Source: an uncultured Oscillospiraceae bacterium
GTDB taxonomy: Bacteria; Bacillota; Clostridia; Oscillospirales; Oscillospiraceae
Direction of reading: 5' to 3'
DNA length: 42,048 bases
Assembly: GCA_949878425.1 (NCBI GenBank)
Contig: CATLAL010000023.1
Location: 1 to 42,048 of the forward strand
Position 1 is the first letter of the stretch. Each line of letters opens with the position of its first letter. The notes under the pieces were generated by a model. That model worked only from the letters and a program-made list of their open reading frames with translations. It did no database searches and was not told the DNA's origin. Shown here piece after piece: positions 13,576-21,182 of the stretch. The position numbers were made by a program, and so were the translations under genes.

Positions 13576-13605
13576 TGCGGCAGAGACCTCCGACCGCCCG
13601 ACGCA

Positions 13606-13639
13606 GAAAGAGAGCCGCTGGTCCAGCGGCTCTCTTTTG
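13606..13639 (-). terminator. Terminator of the bactofilin operon
   Basis: A near-perfect 13-base-pair stem (AGAGAGCCGCTGG / CCAGCGGCTCTCT) 38 bases past the bactofilin stop, with T-rich DNA on both strands. Confidence 0.7.
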
Positions 13640-13676
13640 AAATTGGGGAGGACTTCCGCACAGAGCCGGGGGAGCC

Positions 13677-14156
13677 TCAGTCCGCTTCTTCCGGGGCCTC
13701 TGTTCTGACGCCGCGCGCATCCGCCGGGGAGCCCGGAAGCTCCTTAACCATATTACTGCGGCCATTGAGCCGCCCGCCGTCCTGCACGACCAGAGAAGGC
13801 GTGGTAACATCTCCCTCCAGACTGCCGGTCTTTTCCAGGCACACGTGGTCCCGGGCAACGGCGTTGCCCTCCACACAGCCGGCCACTTGGATTACGTCCG
13901 CCATGATGGGGCCCTTGACCACGCCGGTGGGAGTGACGATGACGGCGCCCTTGAGGTTGATCTCGCCCTTTACAGCCCCCTCCACCTGGACAACGCCCTC
14001 GCCCTCCAGCGTGCCGGTCAGCGTTACGCCGGTGGCGATTACCGTACTGGAGAGGGGATTCGGCAGACTGGGGACTTCTTCGTAGCAATCCTGTTCGTCT
14101 ACGGCCACAGGTTCCAGTTCCATATCTGCCCTTGCTTTGCTCCCAAACAGACCCAT
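13677..14156 (-). CDS. Bactofilin (polymer-forming cytoskeletal protein)
   Basis: 159 residues. A short basic/acidic N-terminal tail is followed from about residue 37 by a run of six-residue beta-helix rungs with Val/Ile/Gly periodicity (TVIATGVTLTGTLEGEG, GAVKGEINLKGAVIV, EGNAVARDHVCLEKTGSLEGDV). The disordered C-terminus is rich in Pro, Ala and Glu. This is the bactofilin (DUF583) architecture. Bactofilins polymerise without nucleotide and recruit cell-wall enzymes. Here the gene lies 22 bases downstream of a membrane-anchored lytic enzyme on the same strand, so a bactofilin-hydrolase partnership is likely. The start ATG follows AAGGAGAG. Confidence 0.9.
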   Translation of the reverse strand: MGLFGSKARADMELEPVAVDEQDCYEEVPSLPNPLSSTVIATGVTLTGTLEGEGVVQVEGAVKGEINLKGAVIVTPTGVVKGPIMADVIQVAGCVEGNAVARDHVCLEKTGSLEGDVTTPSLVVQDGGRLNGRSNMVKELPGSPADARGVRTEAPEEAD

Positions 14157-14178
14157 AAAAAATCTCTCCTTATCATAA

Positions 14179-15039
14179 TTACTGGTTCAACACCGGGTAA
14201 AAGGCCGCATAGGCCTCCCGGCGGGACTGCCAATTTCCGCCTCCTACCATTCTGGAGGCAATATCCGTATTTTCCACGCCGGGCTGGCTGGAGAAAGCGC
14301 CGCCAATCCCGGCAGATTCCCAGTAGTATGCCGCGCTCTCCCAGGCAAACTGCTGCGCAATATAGTCAGCCCCGGTGGCGCCGGGGTACTGGGGGTCGTA
14401 AACAACTCTGGAGTAGAGGGACACATCGATTCCGCGGTTGGCGGCGGATTGCAGAGCGCTGTAGTAGGCTTGGGCAATTTCCGCCTTGGTGTGGCAGGTG
14501 GGGTTCATGTAGGCGATGGACTCCAAATCCGGTATGTACCGCCGCATAAGCCAGGTGGCAAAGGCCATCTGGCCGTATTCAAAGGTCAAGTGGAAATACC
14601 CCGCCCCTCTGGTGCCCGTGGTATAGCCGTAGCTTTGGAAATAGGCTTCATCTCCCGTCTCCGTCAGCCACTTGCCTCCAGAGGTCTCCACCGCCGCCTG
14701 GGCCAAAAACTGGCTGATCTCCTCTGAGGAGGTGATGTCATACTCCCGCAGCACCCGGTTCAGCTCGTCCAGGGACTGCTGGGAGAGCGTCCAGCTGACA
14801 GCGCCCATGGCGCTGTCCGTATAGGACATCTGCTCCAGCTGCTCCGCCGTCACCAGGTCCGGGAGGACCTCCTCCTGCTCCGGCTCCTCCGCGGGCTCCG
14901 GCTCCGGCTCCACCGGCGGCTGCCCCGCTCCCCACAGCAGGATCACGGCCGACAGCGCGGCAAGAAACAGCCACAGCAGCAGCTTATATCTGCCGCGGCG
15001 AAGCGGTTCAGTTTGGTCCCTAGGCGGCAGCATGGTCAT
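14179..15039 (-). CDS. Membrane-anchored GH19/lysozyme-like cell-wall hydrolase
   Basis: 286 residues: cytoplasmic basic start, one membrane helix (about 19-37), a Pro/Glu linker (PPVEPEPEPAEEPEQEE), then a domain with FLAQAAVETSGGKW (E118 as likely general acid), YGYTTGTRGAGYFHLTFEYGQ and a YYxSAL...RGIDVSLYSR region. These resemble the catalytic core of GH19 chitinase/endolysin-type enzymes (H-E-T-x-G, then R-G-P-x-Q-L). The match is partial: the usual R-G-x-x-Q-L reads RGAGYFHL. It probably cleaves peptidoglycan outside the membrane. It is first in an operon with the bactofilin. Confidence 0.75.
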   Translation of the reverse strand: MTMLPPRDQTEPLRRGRYKLLLWLFLAALSAVILLWGAGQPPVEPEPEPAEEPEQEEVLPDLVTAEQLEQMSYTDSAMGAVSWTLSQQSLDELNRVLREYDITSSEEISQFLAQAAVETSGGKWLTETGDEAYFQSYGYTTGTRGAGYFHLTFEYGQMAFATWLMRRYIPDLESIAYMNPTCHTKAEIAQAYYSALQSAANRGIDVSLYSRVVYDPQYPGATGADYIAQQFAWESAAYYWESAGIGGAFSSQPGVENTDIASRMVGGGNWQSRREAYAAFYPVLNQ

Positions 15040-15115
15040 CCGTCCCTCCGATATGGGCGCGAATGCGGCAGCGCCCGTTTTTCGCGTATTTCGGGGTCAA
15101 CTGGATCACAGCCCT

Positions 15116-15144
15116 ATTTTACCACATATGTACGCCCTTTTCAA
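15116..15144 (-). promoter_or_regulatory. Promoter of the hydrolase-bactofilin operon
   Basis: Minus strand: TTGAAA, 17 bases, TAAAAT, 76 bases before the start codon at 15039. Good sigma-A type match. Confidence 0.65.
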
Positions 15145-15232
15145 GTGGATTTCCGGATACTTTTCTTTGAATGAAACCCGCCTTACGGCAAAAAATTTGT
15201 CGAATCCCGGCCGTATTGAGCCCTCAGGGCTC

Positions 15233-16231
15233 TCAGGGGGCATCCTCCGTGCCCGCGCGCCCATTCTTTTCCAATGCGCGAAGGAATAGATTCCTTATAT
15301 AATTCTCCGGATAGTTTCCCAGCTCCGGCAGCCGGTCCCTGGGGATCATCCCGCCGCCCATAGAGGCGTGGCCGCCCCCGCTGCCGATCTCCTTGAGCGC
15401 CTCATGGAGCAGATCTCCGGCGTGAACGGCGGGGTCCTCCGAGCGGACGGACAGCTTGATGCCGTCGGTGCGGAAGGAGAACACCACCGCCACCTCCACC
15501 TCCACGAGGGCCAGGATAAAGTCCGAGAGAATGGCGATCAGCGCGTCCGGACAGGAGAAGGGGATGCAGGAGAACCCCACCTTGTCGTAGAGCTCAATGC
15601 TCTCGATCACCGCCCCATAGGCCTTCAGGTCCGTAAACTCCATGTTGTTTCGCTCCAGGTCGGCCAGCTTCTCCTGATCGCAGCGGGGGAACAGGAAGGC
15701 GAACATTTGGATGTCCAGCTCCGTCACACCCCGCGTGAATTGAAGCGTGTCCATTTTCAGCCCGTAGAGCAGCGCCGTGGCCGTGTCGCGGTCCGGCTCG
15801 CTGCCCGACAGGGCGTAGTACTCCGCGATCAGCGTGGCGCAGGCCCCTGTGATACGGATATCCTGATACCGGTACTCCACGGGGACAAAGGTGGGGTGAT
15901 GGTCGATGCAGGCCACCTCGTCTCCGATGAAATCCGTAACATTTCCGCCGTGCTTCTGGCTGTCCACGCAGATGATCCGGTCGCTCTCCCGCATGTGGGG
16001 AAGCAGCCGCTCGTAGGGCAGCATCCGAATCTGGAAGGAGTCCAGCATTTTGGACGCGCTCAGCTTATCGATCCGTCCGTCGTAGCACAGCCGCGATTCC
16101 ACGCCGTGGAGCGCCAGCAGCTTTTGCAGCCCGTACGCGGAGGCGATGGCATCCGGATCGGGGAAATTGTGGGTCTGGATATAAACAGGGTGCCCCTGGC
16201 ACAGCGCAATCAGATCGTCCAGCTTGTTCAT
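15233..16231 (-). CDS. DHH-family phosphoesterase
   Basis: 332 residues when started at ATG 16231, which has GAGGAGG nine bases upstream; the ATG at 16249 overlaps that site and is rejected. DHH motifs are present in order: HNFPDPDAIAS, VDSQKHGGN, the signature IDHHPTF, then the DHHA1 domain ending in GSGGGHASMGGG. This is the oligoribonuclease/cyclic-dinucleotide phosphodiesterase superfamily (NrnA-like length). No GGDEF or membrane domains are present, so it is not GdpP. It probably degrades nanoRNA or pAp. It follows the KAP-like gene by 49 bases on the same strand and likely shares its transcript. Confidence 0.88.
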   Translation of the reverse strand: MNKLDDLIALCQGHPVYIQTHNFPDPDAIASAYGLQKLLALHGVESRLCYDGRIDKLSASKMLDSFQIRMLPYERLLPHMRESDRIICVDSQKHGGNVTDFIGDEVACIDHHPTFVPVEYRYQDIRITGACATLIAEYYALSGSEPDRDTATALLYGLKMDTLQFTRGVTELDIQMFAFLFPRCDQEKLADLERNNMEFTDLKAYGAVIESIELYDKVGFSCIPFSCPDALIAILSDFILALVEVEVAVVFSFRTDGIKLSVRSEDPAVHAGDLLHEALKEIGSGGGHASMGGGMIPRDRLPELGNYPENYIRNLFLRALEKNGRAGTEDAP

Positions 16232-16279
16232 AGGACGCGTCCTCCTCATTGATGGTTTTCCGGGATTCCGCGGGAGCCG

Positions 16280-18952
16280 CTATTTGGATGTGATGCTGGA
16301 AAACTCAAGCACCCTGGCAAATACGCCGCACTCCGCCTGAGATATACCCGCCGTATTATCTGTGTTGATAATGTCGCAGAATACCTGGGCAAAGGCGCGG
16401 AAATCCGCCGCCTCCTCCCCGCCCAGTCCGGAGCGGGCCGTCACCTCCGAGTCCTCGCCGCAGAGCCCGGAGAGGAGCTCCGGCGTCACCTGGCTCCTGA
16501 GCCGCTTGAGCTGATCGTACACGGGCTGGAACCTTGTCTGCATACACAGCAGGGCAAACAGCATCAGCCGCTGGACCGTACTTTCATACAGATCCCTGTC
16601 GGCCATGCTTTTGAGCAGCAGGAAGGAGTTGAAGAGCCGGTCCATGCTCTTGGGCTCGCTCCCCACGGAGCGCCGGACCAGCGCGGTGTAAAAATTCAGC
16701 TCCGCCTCGTCGCCGGTCTGAATCCCCATGTGCTCCAGCTTTCCCTTCACATAACTGCCCACATCATAACCGGAGGAGGGCACGCGGAAGGACATCTGGA
16801 AGATCTCGTCAAAAAGGGCCTTGCCCCGCTCCTCGTCCATGCCGGGGCGCTTCCCCACCCCCTGCTGGAAAAAGCTGTAGTCGATTGCCGCCGCGAACAC
16901 GCAGCTCCCGCAGTCGAAGAAATCCCCCATGGCCTCCAGCACCTCCACCGCTCTCGCCGGGGCCAGCTTGTCCAGATCGCTGACGAGGATGATGATCTTA
17001 CCCTCCGGACCGCCGGCGCGCTGCTCCGCCAGCTTGGAAAAAGCGTCCGCCAGCTTTTCGGGGGACGCCGCCGCGCCGTCCTTGAACAGCCCCTCCACCA
17101 GATTCTGTCCGGCGGAGCTGTCCGGGGCGATGGCGCCGGCTAGGAGCTCAATGACCCCCTTCGCGATTTTGACCGCGGACCCCTTTGAGGCCCCGGCCTC
17201 GACGCCGCTGAGCTGGCGGATCAGCTCCCTGCCCACGGCCGAGGGCAGGCCGTCCTCCGCGCCGGACTGGGCCACCTGCCGGGCGCTGAGCCAGAAGCGC
17301 CTGTCCGAATAGCGGCCCTCCAGGCTGTCGGAGAGCATCTTCATCACGCCGCCTCTGCCGCTCCCCCAGCTCCCCTGGATCGCGATGGCCATGGGAGCCG
17401 CGCAGCTGTCGATAAAGCTGGCCACGCCCTCGATGTATTTCGTGATCCCCAGCTGATCCTGCGTTCCGCCGTCAGCTGGGGCGGGCCTCCCGCCGCCCGC
17501 CGGGCGCGCCGAGACCTCCGGCTCCGCCGCGGTCTCCGCCGGCTGGCTCTCCGGCTCCAGGGGCGCGGGCAGGACCAGCTGGCAGCCGGGGCAGGCGCTC
17601 TCCAGATAGTCCATGAGCCTGGCCGCCTCGATGAGATACTGGTCATACTTTTTGCTGCTCCGGCTGATTCCCAGGGGGAAGTCCCCGAAGCGGACCGTCT
17701 GGACCCACGGTCCCTGGTCCGTGCGGGCGGTCAGCTCCACCCCCACGTACCGGATGATATCGTCCGCGCCGGGCACGGCCGGCCTGCCCTGCACGCCCAC
17801 GGCCTTTGCCGCGCCGGAGAGGAGGCCCAGGGCGCTTTTCGGCGCGCAGCACGCCGTCTGCTCGCATTTGACCAGGTCCGCCAGGGGGAGCTCCTCCGTG
17901 ATCTCCCGGCCGCCCTGCCGGAGGAGGTGGAACACGCCCCGCTCCTCGTTGACCTCAAGGCGCTCGTCGACGCCAAAGACCCTCTCAAAGCCTGCGGTCC
18001 TTTTGATCACAAAGGGCTCGATCGCCTCTTGGACAAAGGCGAGGACCTCGCTCTGGATGTCCCGCTCCACGGCGAAGGATTTGGACACGCCGCTGGTCAG
18101 GGCCAGCTCCAGCGCGTCCGCGCACAGCGCGGCGGCCCGGACGTCCTTGAAGAAAACAGCCTCCCGCCGTCCTGTCTTGGCCGTGAATTCCGCCCTGTCC
18201 GCTAAAATGTTCAGCGTCCCTCCGTCAGGCCCGCAGCTGCTCAGGCAGGAGAAGTAGATCCCCTGGGCCAGAAGGGCGCTCCTTCTCTCCTCAATATAGG
18301 GCGTCAGCGCGTCTGCGATAAAGGCCAGAGCCTCGCCCTGCATGTCCTTGTCGACAGCGTAGGCCCTTGTGGCCGCGTCAAGCAGCGTGAGCTCCAGCTT
18401 TCCCATGGAGATGCCGGCGGACTTGACGTCCTGAAAGCGGACGGCCTCCCTTCGTCCCGACTTGGCGGTAAATTCCACTCTGTCCGATAAAATGTTGAGG
18501 ATTCCGTCCACAAGCCCCAGGCTGTTGCTGACAATCAGGGAGTAGCGGACGCCCTGGGACAGGAGGAGCTCCCTTCGCCGGGCAAGGTATGGCCCGACCG
18601 CCTGCTCGATATACAGGAACGCCTCATGGACATTCTTCCGGTTTACATCGCAGGACTCCGTCTGCGCGTCCGCCGTGATGAAGTCGATGTGGTCCAGCCC
18701 CAGTCCCAGCCCCATTCTCTTGCGCACAGCCGCCAGAGCGGTATAATTGTAGATCGATTTTTGAACGCTGCTGGTAATAAACTCCGTTCTGTCGCGGTAA
18801 ACAATCAGCTTTCCGGCCTTTCGCAGCCCCTTCACATCGGTCTGGTAGACCGGCTGCTCCTCCCCGGTTTTCCCCCCGGCGGTCCTTTCGCCGCAGTGAG
18901 AGCAGAACACGGAGCCCTCCGTGAGCTCGTGTCCGCAGTTGGCGCATTTCAT
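16280..18952 (-). CDS. Zinc-ribbon, repeat-domain and degenerate KAP-type P-loop protein
   Basis: An 890-residue protein of unusual build. Residues 3-20 are a zinc ribbon (C-x2-C ... C-x2-C). About 45-135, 148-232 and 245-320 are three copies of a ~90-residue module that resembles a bacterial PH-like domain. Each copy has a strand set (LNILSDRVEFTAKSGRREA) and a closing helix (ALAFIADALTPYIEERR). A fourth, divergent copy lies at 325-455, then a Pro/Ala linker. From about 500 to the end is a KAP-family NTPase-like region. The P-loop position reads GSWGSGRGG (527-535), lacking the Lys and Ser/Thr of Walker A, while Walker B-like IIILVSDLDKL (653-663) is kept. So ATP hydrolysis is doubtful. No membrane helix is evident. 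It is divergent from xpaC-telA. Function unknown. Confidence 0.75.
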   Translation of the reverse strand: MKCANCGHELTEGSVFCSHCGERTAGGKTGEEQPVYQTDVKGLRKAGKLIVYRDRTEFITSSVQKSIYNYTALAAVRKRMGLGLGLDHIDFITADAQTESCDVNRKNVHEAFLYIEQAVGPYLARRRELLLSQGVRYSLIVSNSLGLVDGILNILSDRVEFTAKSGRREAVRFQDVKSAGISMGKLELTLLDAATRAYAVDKDMQGEALAFIADALTPYIEERRSALLAQGIYFSCLSSCGPDGGTLNILADRAEFTAKTGRREAVFFKDVRAAALCADALELALTSGVSKSFAVERDIQSEVLAFVQEAIEPFVIKRTAGFERVFGVDERLEVNEERGVFHLLRQGGREITEELPLADLVKCEQTACCAPKSALGLLSGAAKAVGVQGRPAVPGADDIIRYVGVELTARTDQGPWVQTVRFGDFPLGISRSSKKYDQYLIEAARLMDYLESACPGCQLVLPAPLEPESQPAETAAEPEVSARPAGGGRPAPADGGTQDQLGITKYIEGVASFIDSCAAPMAIAIQGSWGSGRGGVMKMLSDSLEGRYSDRRFWLSARQVAQSGAEDGLPSAVGRELIRQLSGVEAGASKGSAVKIAKGVIELLAGAIAPDSSAGQNLVEGLFKDGAAASPEKLADAFSKLAEQRAGGPEGKIIILVSDLDKLAPARAVEVLEAMGDFFDCGSCVFAAAIDYSFFQQGVGKRPGMDEERGKALFDEIFQMSFRVPSSGYDVGSYVKGKLEHMGIQTGDEAELNFYTALVRRSVGSEPKSMDRLFNSFLLLKSMADRDLYESTVQRLMLFALLCMQTRFQPVYDQLKRLRSQVTPELLSGLCGEDSEVTARSGLGGEEAADFRAFAQVFCDIINTDNTAGISQAECGVFARVLEFSSITSK

Positions 18953-18988
18953 ATCGCTGTACTCCCCCTCCTTAAAATGGCTTTTTTC

Positions 18989-19017
18989 ATTATATCATGG
19001 ATATCGCTTTTTTTCAA
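18989..19017 (-). promoter_or_regulatory. Promoter of the KAP-like gene
   Basis: Minus strand: TTGAAA, 17 bases, TATAAT, 36 bases before ATG 18952, which has AAGGAGGGGG upstream. A strong sigma-A promoter for a gene of this size. Confidence 0.75.
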
Positions 19018-19126
19018 CAGACAGCCGCGCCGCAATTTGCCGCGCCGCAATTTGGCCCCTCCGGCCCGGGAGCGCCGTATTTTTCGCCGCCCTCCCCTCT
19101 CTGCGAGACTTTTTCTCGCCCCGCCC

Positions 19127-19155
19127 TTGACCTGCCGGGAATTTCGCGGTATACT
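19127..19155 (+). promoter_or_regulatory. Promoter of the xpaC-telA-TPM operon
   Basis: TTGACC, 17 bases, TATACT, 43 bases before the xpaC-like start. It diverges from the KAP promoter about 110 bases away; two direct GCCGCGCCGCAATTT copies lie between them. Confidence 0.75.
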
Positions 19156-19198
19156 TTGAAAAAAGACTACCTGAACCATCCCGGATAGGAGGCCGTTT

Positions 19199-19909
19199 AT
19201 GGCAAGCACAGAAAAAAAGGTTCAAAAATCCGTCGCCCCCTACTACGGCGCCGCCGCTGTATGGGTCCTCTTCGCCCTGTTTCTCAGCCTCTACCGGGCC
19301 AGCGACTTCCTGCTGGCGGCGGGGCTGTCCCTGGGCGTATTTCTGCTGCTGCGGGCGGTGTGTACGGACAAGGCGGTTGAAGCGGAGGCCTCCGCCCCGC
19401 CCAAGCCCCAGGAGCAGCCCTCCGGCAATCCGGAGCTGGACAAGATGGTCAGGGACGGCCAGCTGGCCATCAGCGAGATGAAGCGCTTGGACGACGCCAT
19501 CAAGGACGAGACCATCTCCGGCCACATCCGGCGGCTGGAGGCCGTCAGCCAGAAGATCTTCGACCAGGTCCGCGCCGACCCGGCCAAGCTGCCCCAGATC
19601 CGCAAATTTATGGACTACTACCTGCCCACCACCCTGAAGCTCCTCAACGCCTATGACCGCATGGACGCCGCCGGCGTCAGCGGGGAGAATATCTCCGGCA
19701 CCAAGGAGAAGGTGGAGAACATTATGGGCACCATCGTCTCCGCCTTTGAAAAGCAGCTGGACGGCCTCTTCGGCGCCGACGCCATGGATATCTCCACGGA
19801 TATCTCCGTGCTGGAGTCCATGCTCTCCCGGGAGGGCCTGGCCGGGGAGAAGCTGGAGGCGGAGACCACCAAGAACGCCGACGGCACGGATATCCGGCTG
19901 GACCTGTAG
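19199..19909 (+). CDS. XpaC-like protein (5-bromo-4-chloroindolyl phosphate hydrolysis family)
   Basis: 236 residues. Two hydrophobic helices near the N-terminus (about 16-32 and 37-52) form a hairpin in the membrane. The rest is a cytoplasmic helical domain with the family's typical segments (MKRLDDAIKDETISGHIRRLE, IFDQVRADPAKLPQIRKFMDYYLPTT, LKLLNAYDRM). XpaC proteins occur beside TelA in many Firmicutes. The historical name comes from a B. subtilis phenotype and does not prove hydrolase activity. Ribosome binding site TAGGAGG. First gene of the operon with telA 70 bases on. Confidence 0.88.
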   Translation: MASTEKKVQKSVAPYYGAAAVWVLFALFLSLYRASDFLLAAGLSLGVFLLLRAVCTDKAVEAEASAPPKPQEQPSGNPELDKMVRDGQLAISEMKRLDDAIKDETISGHIRRLEAVSQKIFDQVRADPAKLPQIRKFMDYYLPTTLKLLNAYDRMDAAGVSGENISGTKEKVENIMGTIVSAFEKQLDGLFGADAMDISTDISVLESMLSREGLAGEKLEAETTKNADGTDIRLDL

Positions 19910-19929
19910 CGCGGGAGCAACCACTTCTT

Positions 19930-19954
19930 ATTTCCGAATGTTCCATTCGGAAAT
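19930..19954 (+). other. Intercistronic hairpin between xpaC-like gene and telA
   Basis: An 11-base-pair perfect stem (ATTTCCGAATG / CATTCGGAAAT) with a three-base loop, and no T run. It may protect or set the ratio of the two messages rather than stop transcription. Confidence 0.6.
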
Positions 19955-19979
19955 ACTACTATAACTGGAGGATAAAAAG

Positions 19980-21161
19980 ATGCATGACAGTGAAAACAGG
20001 ATGCCCGATCTGACGCTGGACGCGGCGGCCGCCGCCAAGGCGGAGATGCCCCAGCTGACCTTGAGCCTGGAGCCGGAGGCTCCCGCCGCCCCCGCTGTGG
20101 AGGAGAAAAAGGTGGAGCCCGTCCAGATTGACGAGAGCATGCTCACCGAGGCGGAGCGCAAGTACGTGGACGATTTCTCCCAAAAGATTGACATCTCCGA
20201 TTCCCAGATGGTGCTCAACTACGGCGTGGCCGCCCAGAAGAGCGTGGCCTCCTTCTCCGAGAGCGCCCTGAGCAACGTGCGCACAAAGGACCTGGGCCAG
20301 GTGGGCGACGCCCTCTCCAGCCTGGTGGTGGAGCTGAAGAATTTCGGCCAGGAGGAGGAGGAAAAGGGCGGCCTCTTCGGATTTTTCAAAAAGGCCGGTA
20401 ACAAGCTGGACACCATGAAGGCCCAGTACAGCAAGGCCGAGGTCAATGTGGACAAAATCGCCCGGGAGCTGGAGCAGCACCAGATGGTGCTGATGAAGGA
20501 CATCGCCATGTTTGACCAGATGTACGAGCTGAACCTGAAGTACTACAAGGAGCTGACCATGTACATCATCGCCGGCAGGAAGCGGCTGGCGGCGGTCCAG
20601 GCCGGGGAGCTGGAGGAGCTGCGCAAAAAGGCGGAGCGCACCGGCGCGGCGGAGGACGCCCAGGCCTACAACGACCTGTCCCAGATGTGCAACCGGTTTG
20701 AGAAGAAGCTCCACGACCTGGAGCTGACCCGAATGGTGTCCATCCAGATGGGCCCCCAGACCCGGATGCTGCAAAATAACGACACTCTCATGGTGGAGAA
20801 GATCCAGTCCTCCCTGGTGAACACCATCCCCCTGTGGAAGAGCCAGATGGTGCTGGCCCTGGGCCTGGAGAACAGCCGCAAGGCCACCGCCGCCCAGTCC
20901 GCCGTCACCAACGCCACCAACGAGCTTTTGAAGAAGAACGCCGAGATGCTGAAGATGGGCACCATCGCCACCGCCAAGGAGGCGGAGCGCAGCATCATTG
21001 ACATCGAGACCCTTCAGCACACCAACCAGCAGCTCATTACCACCCTGGACGAGGTGCTCCAGATCCAAAAGGACGGCGCGCAGAAGCGCCGTGAGGCGGA
21101 GGTGGAGCTGGGCCGCATCGAGGGCGAGCTCAAGCAGAAGCTGATGGAGCTGCGGGGCTGA
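19980..21161 (+). CDS. telA: TelA-family (toxic anion resistance) protein
   Basis: 393 residues, all helical, no membrane segments, with the TelA/KlaA signature blocks: DFSQKIDISDSQMVLNYGVAAQK, FGFFKKAGNKLDTMKAQYSKAEV and a long coiled coil (ARELEQHQMVLMKDIAMFDQMYE). A second half, with LARMVSIQMGPQTRMLQNND-type and TIPLWKSQMVLALGLE, is also typical. The family was named for tellurite resistance but appears in stress operons with TerD proteins or XpaC; some members act in envelope stress or lantibiotic/daptomycin tolerance. The N-terminus here has an extra Ala/Pro/Glu stretch. Ribosome binding site GGAGG. Cotranscribed with the XpaC-like and TPM genes. Confidence 0.92.
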   Translation: MHDSENRMPDLTLDAAAAAKAEMPQLTLSLEPEAPAAPAVEEKKVEPVQIDESMLTEAERKYVDDFSQKIDISDSQMVLNYGVAAQKSVASFSESALSNVRTKDLGQVGDALSSLVVELKNFGQEEEEKGGLFGFFKKAGNKLDTMKAQYSKAEVNVDKIARELEQHQMVLMKDIAMFDQMYELNLKYYKELTMYIIAGRKRLAAVQAGELEELRKKAERTGAAEDAQAYNDLSQMCNRFEKKLHDLELTRMVSIQMGPQTRMLQNNDTLMVEKIQSSLVNTIPLWKSQMVLALGLENSRKATAAQSAVTNATNELLKKNAEMLKMGTIATAKEAERSIIDIETLQHTNQQLITTLDEVLQIQKDGAQKRREAEVELGRIEGELKQKLMELRG

Positions 21162-21182
21162 TCCAACAGAAAGGAGCGCTCC

